The notes under the pieces are model-generated. The model was not told the origin of the DNA and ran no database searches. It saw only the letters and a program-made list of their open reading frames with translations. The translations under genes were made by a program, and so were the position numbers. Shown here piece by piece: positions 58,601 through 64,000 of a DNA stretch of 64,000 nt (position 1 is its first letter; each line of letters opens with the position of its first letter). Origin of the DNA: Argentina anserina (lineage: Eukaryota; Streptophyta; Magnoliopsida; Rosales; Rosaceae); assembly GCF_933775445.1 (NCBI RefSeq), contig NC_065877.1, positions 4,402,001-4,466,000 of the forward strand, read 5' to 3'.

Positions 58601-59351
58601 TCCCATTGATACTCCTATTGAGCAGAACCATCGGTTAGCAGAGTACCCAGATCAAGTCCCTACTGAAAAACCTCGTTATCAGAGGCTAGTTGGATGCCTG
58701 ATTTATCTATTACATACCAGACCAGATGTTGCGTATGCAGTAAGTGTAGTAAGTCAGTTCATGCATAATCCCAGTGAGGACCACATGGATGCTGTTATAA
58801 GGATCTTAAGGTACTTGAAGTCAGCTCCGGGGAGAGGAGTAATGTTCTCTAATCGCAATAATATTCTTGAAATTTGTGGCTTCACAGATGCAGACTGGGC
58901 TGGAAATATCACAGATCGGAGATCCACATCAGGGTATTTCACCTTTGTTGGGGGTAATCTTATTACATGGAAGAGTAAGAAACAAAATGTGGTAGCTCGA
59001 TCAAGTGCTGAAGCAGAATACAGAGGTATGGCTCAGGGAGTATGCGAATTATTATGGCTTAGAAATTTGCTACAAGATTTTAGTATTAAGCCTAAATGTG
59101 CTATGCAGCTGTACTGTGACAACAAGGCAGCTATTGATATTTCACATAATCCTGTGCACCATGATCGTAGGAAACATATGGAGGTTGATCGTCACTTTAT
59201 AAAGAAAAAACTAGAAGCGAAGATCATTAGTTTTCCTTTTGTTTCTACAGAAGAGCAACTTGCCGATATGCTCACAAAAGGAGTGTCTAAAAAGGTCTTT
59301 TATGATTCACTTAGCAAGTTGGGCATGGTTGATATGTATGCACCAACTTGA
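55652..59351 (+). pseudogene. Copia gag-pol polyprotein, broken in several places
   Basis: Open segments in changing frames follow copia gag-pol order. A short gag remnant with a partial zinc knuckle (CPYCHDTNNARATC, lacking His-Cys spacing) ends in a stop. The protease has DSGASDHM. The GAG-pre-integrase zinc motif (WHRRLGHP ... CETCVLGK) and an integrase core (DVWGPS, FIDDCTRVSW, HSDNGG) follow, with a stop just after HSDNGGDM. A further integrase part contains YTIEQNGISERKNR. The reverse transcriptase starts WRKAMEEEMEAL, shifts frame after APVAKK, and its YVDDMVV catalytic motif lies in a separate segment. RNase H contains DADWAG and SSAEAEYRG. Most of gag is missing. It is not autonomous. 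Confidence 0.85.
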
Positions 59352-59358
59352 GGGGGAG

Positions 59359-59474
59359 TGTCGGCATGAATCAAGCCGGGAATTACAGAGCAATTAGTGT
59401 AAATTAGACTATATATACAATTGTAATCTATGTATGAAATCAAGCAAATATAACAAGCATCTTAAATTTCCACT
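59359..59474 (+). repeat. 3' LTR of the copia element (116 bp)
   Basis: Follows the polypurine tract; aligned over its whole length with the 5' LTR, which has an additional 26-base insertion. Confidence 0.85.
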
Positions 59475-59690
59475 CATGCCATTGTTGTTGGATAATTGCT
59501 GCTTAATATCGGAGAACCCTACCCATATATCTACTTGATCTAGCAGCGTAACGCATTCATTCACTGGTGGATCGCTTTCCCTACGCTGCCAGGAGCTGAT
59601 CTCGTACAACTTGAGTTTAATGTAAAGCTTGTCCTCCCCAACGAGATAGTCGAATCGTTTCTAGCCACATGGTAATCATAGTAATTGTAG

Positions 59691-60740
59691 ATATCCACAT
59701 AATCGCTGCTTTTAGGAGGGATCTAGGTTTCTATGTAGGAATAATTTAAAGGAGAACAACTAAAATTTAATACGCGCAAATCAATGTAGTAAATGACAAA
59801 TAGGAGTCAGATTAGTGAAACTAAGACTTACAAAACAAACGCGTAAACTAGAAATCTGGCAGACTCGACCTAGGAACGGAAACCTAATTAATTAGCTAAT
59901 TTAGACTCAACTAAATATATCGAAATTAAATAGACACAAATTAGACACAGTGGCGGACTACCACACAAATTGTGAGGGTATTCAGAATTGATTTGATTGG
60001 TGAACAAAAATAAATAAGACATAAGTACTGCTAAAAACATAATATTAAAAAGTGAATATGGATGTAAATATGAGAGAAACAATAGCTAGGAATTTCTCTC
60101 CTTCACTAGATATGTTTCAATCACCCCCAAAATAATGTCAATAATTAATGATGAATGCACTCACAGTTAAGCCAATGTCGTTAAGTCATTAACTGTATTA
60201 CGTTCTCTTACTTGCCATATCAAGCGAAATGTCGATATCGACTTTATTATATTCTCAATTAATTGGTCTATGAAATGTTGGTATCTAGACCAAAATAAGT
60301 AAAATCATGAAGTTAGAACGTTTGAGTAACAACAAAGAATCTAAGGTTAATGTCGGTAGTCTTAGATTATTAAGGAATCACTTCACATAAGTACCTGCAA
60401 ATAACTTGTTATGTCCCACATAATATACAACGATATGTCAGTCATATACATATTCAAGATAATAAATTCTAAAACATGCATCAAAGTATCGACCCAATGA
60501 GACATGCAATAGAATTATCAATGAACAATCAGTGAAGAAATTCTCATCTAAAATTATATAAATCAATTGGAGTTTGAAATCGAAGACATATCTAGGGCTT
60601 TGATTAGCCCCTAACTATCAAGGAATTTAGTTACACATAATCTTGAATAAAAACATTAAAGAATGAGGAGAGGCCGAACTCCTTTTTTTCTTGTAGAGGC
60701 TTGATGAGATTTTAGCACCTTGAGGAGATGTGGGTTGTAG
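59691..60740. other. Intergenic stretch, no gene seen
   Basis: AT-rich DNA upstream of the split RING gene. Open frames are short and lack coding character. Confidence 0.45.
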
Positions 60741-60818
60741 CTTGAGGAGATTGAAGGTTGAGCTTAAGGAGATTGAAGGTGAGTTTGAGGAGATTGAAAG
60801 TGAACTTGAGGAGATTGT
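60741..60818 (+). repeat. Minisatellite with CTTGAGGAGATTGAAG unit
   Basis: Three and a half copies of a 21-22-base unit (CTTGAGGAGATTGAAGGTTG, CTTAAGGAGATTGAAGGTG, and so on) run directly into a TC microsatellite. In one frame it would encode a Glu-rich heptad-like peptide, but no gene context supports translation. Confidence 0.8.
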
Positions 60819-60845
60819 TCTCTCTCTCTCTCTCTCTCTCTCTCT
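60819..60845. repeat. (TC)n microsatellite
   Basis: About 27 bases of TC dinucleotide directly after the minisatellite. Confidence 0.88.
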
Positions 60846-61912
60846 TCTGTTCGGTGCCTCCTGTCCCTCTTCTTCCTTTTCTCTTCTGTGCGGCTTCCCT
60901 TTGTCCCTCTTCTCTTTGGCTTATATATATGCTAGGTTAATTAACCTAGCCTCCCCTCCTCGCGTGCCCAATTCAACATACTAGGGTCTCATCCTAGCCC
61001 TAGAAAATGAGTTTAGCTACTCATGTTTTTAGAAAACATAACAAATATACTTAAAAAAAAAAAAGCAAATTGAATGAATGAATATAGAGGAGTTGTGATG
61101 GCAGCATCACTTTGTCTCTGTCTGGAATGGAATGGTCTCTCTGTGCTTTGTCAAGATCTTGTATATATGTGCATCATTTCCTTCTTTCATAAGGCTTTGA
61201 GAAATTTGATCCCAATAAGGTATTGCAGCACAAGTCAACCTCCAAAAATATAAGTATTGGGCTCTTAGACAGTCCATAATGATGTCTTAATTATCCTGGA
61301 ATTTTACTAAGTCATTCGGGCCTTCAAAACTCGAGCTAATGTAACACATAGCAGATTCGCGCGTAACCTGAACTGCTCGTACTCAAACTCCCATATCTCC
61401 CTCTAGGAATATCGGAATCACGAACGGTAAAATCCTCTGCAAAGTAGACATCTAGGGCTTTATTTTGATATAAGACATAATCTCTGATTCCTTCTAGATC
61501 AGTACAATTTAATCCTCAAATGTGGCAGTTCAGCAGAGGCTGCTACTGTTTCAGCATCATGAATATCTCTTCAATGTTTTTCCTCTTGTTCTGCTACTTT
61601 CTCCTCAAATTTTCTCTTCACACCTACAAGACATCAAATTAAGTAAAAGAACTAAACACATGAAAAACTAGACATGGATATCACAATTAAGAGGCTTAAA
61701 AGTATAACACATTGTGAACATATCAGGCCACTATTACAGTATTACCCTAGGTTCCTAGAAATTAAGAGGGTAAACACGTTAAGAATGCAACATTTTTTTA
61801 ATAATCACACCATATTGTGATTGTGCGTAAATTAACCAACTTCTCCTCTTTTCTGGGTTGGAGAATTAAAGCTCTTAAGAGTCCTCCTCTTTCTGTTGTC
61901 CTCGATCCGCCT
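60846..61912. other. Intergenic stretch, no gene seen
   Basis: No supported gene or repeat. Confidence 0.45.
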
Positions 61913-61935
61913 CCCCCCCCCCCCCCCCCCCCCCC
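61913..61935. repeat. Homopolymer tract of about 23 C
   Basis: Poly-C run following TCGATCCGCCT; length may be inexact owing to sequencing. Confidence 0.85.
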
Positions 61936-62168
61936 GGTCGTGATCGAATCGTTCAGCTAACCCTCTCTCAAATTTTTCTGATGAAATAATTTTGATTTAT
62001 TACTCTAGTTATAATTTTCTACATTGTGCTAGACTGCTAGTAGTAAACTATGCCAGTTTAACTTATAGTTTGTATCTTTCATATGTTAGTTGTTTCAGGA
62101 ACCTGTACTGAAACCTGAACTATATAAATAGCAACGGTACTTCCAACTTCCAAGGGTGTATAACTAAT

Positions 62169-63496
62169 CACTACAAGAAAAATGACATACGACAACATTA
62201 CAATAACAACATGCGTGTTTAGAGCGTTGTTGATTATTATTTTTGACAACATGTTTATTTTGTGCGTCGTGAAAAGTTATATTCAACCACATGCGTCACT
62301 GACCTGTTGTTAATCTAGTTTTTGACTACCCATTTTGCGTGTTGTTATTTGGAAGTTGTCGATTCAACATATTTACAACTAGCATAAATGCATGTTGGTA
62401 AATGCTTTTAAACTAACAACAAGCAGCACGTTGTTAAATGTGTATAAAACACAACATGCAGCATGTTGTTAAATGTTTTACATAAACTTCAAAAATTTAA
62501 AAGGAAAACGGAAAAATAGCAAAGTTTCGACAATATATTATGCAAGTTGTTATTTTTAAGTTGTCAATTGACTAAATTCATAACATACATGAATTGCACG
62601 TTTCATATTTTCAAAATGACAACATGCGGCATGTTGTCGTTTGATTTCCCTCATAAAGATAGAACAAACTTTGAAATTCAGTCCTAATAATTTTTTTTAG
62701 TTTAAACAAGTCCCGCTGTTTCGATTATAATTCTATTAATACCAAGTCCCAATACAACCTCCTTTGGATCTGAACTGCTTCTTCTTCTCTAGGGCTTGGT
62801 CTAGTTTTGTAATTTACTGAGTAATACAGGTTGATGTTTCTCATTGTAGTTGTAATGGGAATGATGCATGATGTATCAAAACTTTTTTGAGGCATATATA
62901 TATTTTCTATGGTTAAAGTGTGCACCAATATTGTGATGCAATCCTTGTGGTTAAATCTTGGTGAATATTTATAGAGTTATAGGAAAAAAGAGCCCAGCAA
63001 ATTGGGTGTAAATTGTGTATTTATTGAATTCATATAACAACACATTCATAAAATGACAACATGCCCTGAAAGTTGTCAAAACCTTGTAACAACATGCAAA
63101 ATATGTTGCTAAAAAGTACAACAATCGTCTTGCATGTTGTTGAAACCTTATTACAACATGCAGGGCTTGTAGTTGAAAACTTACAACATACATAACTTGT
63201 TGTTAAAAAGTACAACTCGCAAAATGCATGTTGTTGAAACTTACAACAACATGCAATGTATGTTGTTAAAAAGCACAACGTGCATCATGTTTTTTGTTGA
63301 AAAATTACGACAATAAGCAATTTGTGTTGTTAAAAGAATACAAAAACGTGTATGATATTTGTTTACAATGTATAAATAGTGTTGTTGAAAATTTTAGACT
63401 TTTAATGACTTTGATATCTACAACATGCGCTGAGTGTTGTCAATTACTTTTGACAACATGCAATGCACGTTGCTAAATCTGTTTTGTGGTGTAGTG
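62169..63496. mobile_element. Non-autonomous CACTA transposon, 1328 bp, AAT target duplication
   Basis: Left end CACTACAAGAAAAATGAC and right end TTTTGTGGTGTAGTG (reverse complement CACTACACCACAAAA) are CACTA/En-Spm termini. AAT lies directly outside both ends (62166-62168, 63497-63499), the 3-bp duplication typical of this superfamily. Both subterminal regions are packed with ACAACATGC-type motifs in both orientations (a dozen or more), some as head-to-head pairs such as ACAACATGCAGCATGTTGT at 62451-62469. These resemble TNPA-type transposase binding repeats. No transposase is encoded. Confidence 0.85.
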
Positions 63497-63499
63497 AAT

Positions 63500-64000
63500 G
63501 TAGCCAAATTACTCACATTTTCCCCTTAAAGGTAACCAAGTTGTCAAATTTGTATCACGTCACCATTCGTGTGAATGAAGAATTTGGGTTTCTTATATAG
63601 TGTGCCAACTGCCAAAATATGTAACTCATTTTGAGAAGTTGATGAGACTCTCAGCTTTTCTGCAAGGGATGAACACACAAAAGTGGGAAACAGGCCTATA
63701 TATATATTGAAGAAGAGAATGGCATTATGACAATATGCGCGCATCTGCCATTCGTTCTGGGCCATAAGAAGATTTATTCCTCGACACAAATAAGCAAGAT
63801 ATGAATTACACGTATACCCTAATGCTTTGTTTGGAATGAGGAATACAAGGAGGAATTTAATTCTAAAAATTTGATATTGCTTATTTTGGGTTGAAATTTC
63901 AAGGAAATTGCAAATTTTATTAGAAAAGTCAAATTGTGTTTCCTATTAATTCTCAATCGTTTCCATGAAATTATAACCATCTTTTAAATTCTAAGGAATA
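63500..64000. other. Right edge, no gene seen
   Basis: AT-rich DNA. A minus-strand open frame at 63544-63789 lacks support. Confidence 0.4.

Larger units (their letters stand above)
55028..59474 (+). mobile_element. Degenerate Ty1/copia retrotransposon with short LTRs
   Basis: LTRs at 55028-55168 and 59359-59474 share TGTCGGCRTGAATCAAGCC and AATTGTAATCTATGTATGAA. TGGTATCAGAGC directly after the 5' LTR is the initiator-methionine primer-binding site, and TGAGGGGGAG before the 3' LTR is the polypurine tract. The interior order protease, integrase, reverse transcriptase, RNase H is the copia order. Flanks are CATGT and CATGC, a 4-5 base target duplication. The element is inserted in a RING gene and lies antisense to it. 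Confidence 0.9.
54606..59690 (-). pseudogene. RING-H2 gene split by a copia retrotransposon
   Basis: The C-terminal part lies at 54606-55026 on the minus strand, from MDEEYEAIFSG to a RING-H2 domain (CAICLDDFD, PCRDHFHVHCIVQCLE, CPLCR, then stop). The N-terminal part lies at 59475 to about 59690, reading GEDKLYIKLKLYEISSWQRR and ending SNNNGM. Between them sits the copia element at 55028-59474. CATG stands on both sides of the element; keeping one copy joins the two parts in frame. Further 5', around 59655, the frame seems shifted by one base (VARND in one frame, FDYLVGED in another), so decay may have begun before or after insertion. No clear ATG for the upstream part is seen. As it stands it cannot make the full ligase. 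Confidence 0.72.

Noticed and set aside
63030..63476. Cys-rich minus-strand open frames near the right end
   Set aside because: They are translations of the ACAACATGC subterminal repeats of the CACTA element.

Overview
The window reads as nuclear DNA of a dicotyledonous flowering plant. It is AT-rich, its genes are split by short GT-AG introns, and every recognisable protein is plant-type (CML42-like calmodulin-like protein, MAKR, CYP714 cytochrome P450s, PILS6 auxin carrier, RING-H2 ligases, bromodomain protein). Roughly half of the window is transposon-derived. I cannot name the species from sequence alone.

Layout. 0-6 kb: an unidentified coding remnant, a plant-specific protein with a conserved FDPFAPGPE motif (minus strand), and an intronless CML42-like EF-hand gene (plus strand). 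6.6-10.3 kb: a hairpin MITE between TA microsatellites, then a 2.85 kb solo-LTR-like element with a perfect 5-bp target duplication, sitting inside an older tandem duplication. 11.3-12.7 kb: a two-exon MAKR gene. 13.4-14.4 kb: the last five exons of an XPB/ERCC3 repair helicase, cut off upstream by a second solo-LTR-like element (14.4-16.8 kb). 18.0-35.5 kb: two CYP714-type P450 genes in direct orientation. The first is open throughout but has lost the acidic residue of its I-helix motif. The second has a normal I-helix but a frameshift in the ExxR motif. Between them lies a 6.55 kb Mutator-like element with terminal inverted repeats and a 9-bp target duplication. It carries fragments of a glycine-rich RNA-binding protein and a calcium-dependent protein kinase, and a 745-bp tandem array. 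Further hairpin elements lie just upstream of the second P450 and in its first intron.

36-40 kb: TA repeats and a non-autonomous LTR element. 40.8-44.8 kb: a complete ten-coding-exon PILS6 gene. 46.3-48.9 kb: a RING-H2 ligase (minus strand) with an acidic tract and a C-terminal membrane segment. 50.4-53.9 kb: a ten-exon bromodomain protein with two in-frame internal duplications and an snRNA-promoter-like sequence in an intron. 54.6-59.7 kb: a second RING-H2 gene (minus strand) split by a degenerate Ty1/copia retrotransposon. 59.7-64 kb: no gene seen; it holds a minisatellite, a poly-C tract and a 1.33 kb non-autonomous CACTA transposon with a 3-bp target duplication.

The host genes cover calcium sensing, receptor-kinase regulation, hormone or terpenoid oxidation, auxin homeostasis, ubiquitination and chromatin reading. 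Nothing suggests that they form one pathway. The most informative content is structural: gene capture, gene truncation, and repeat-associated damage to catalytic motifs. I did not find a convincing new biochemical system.
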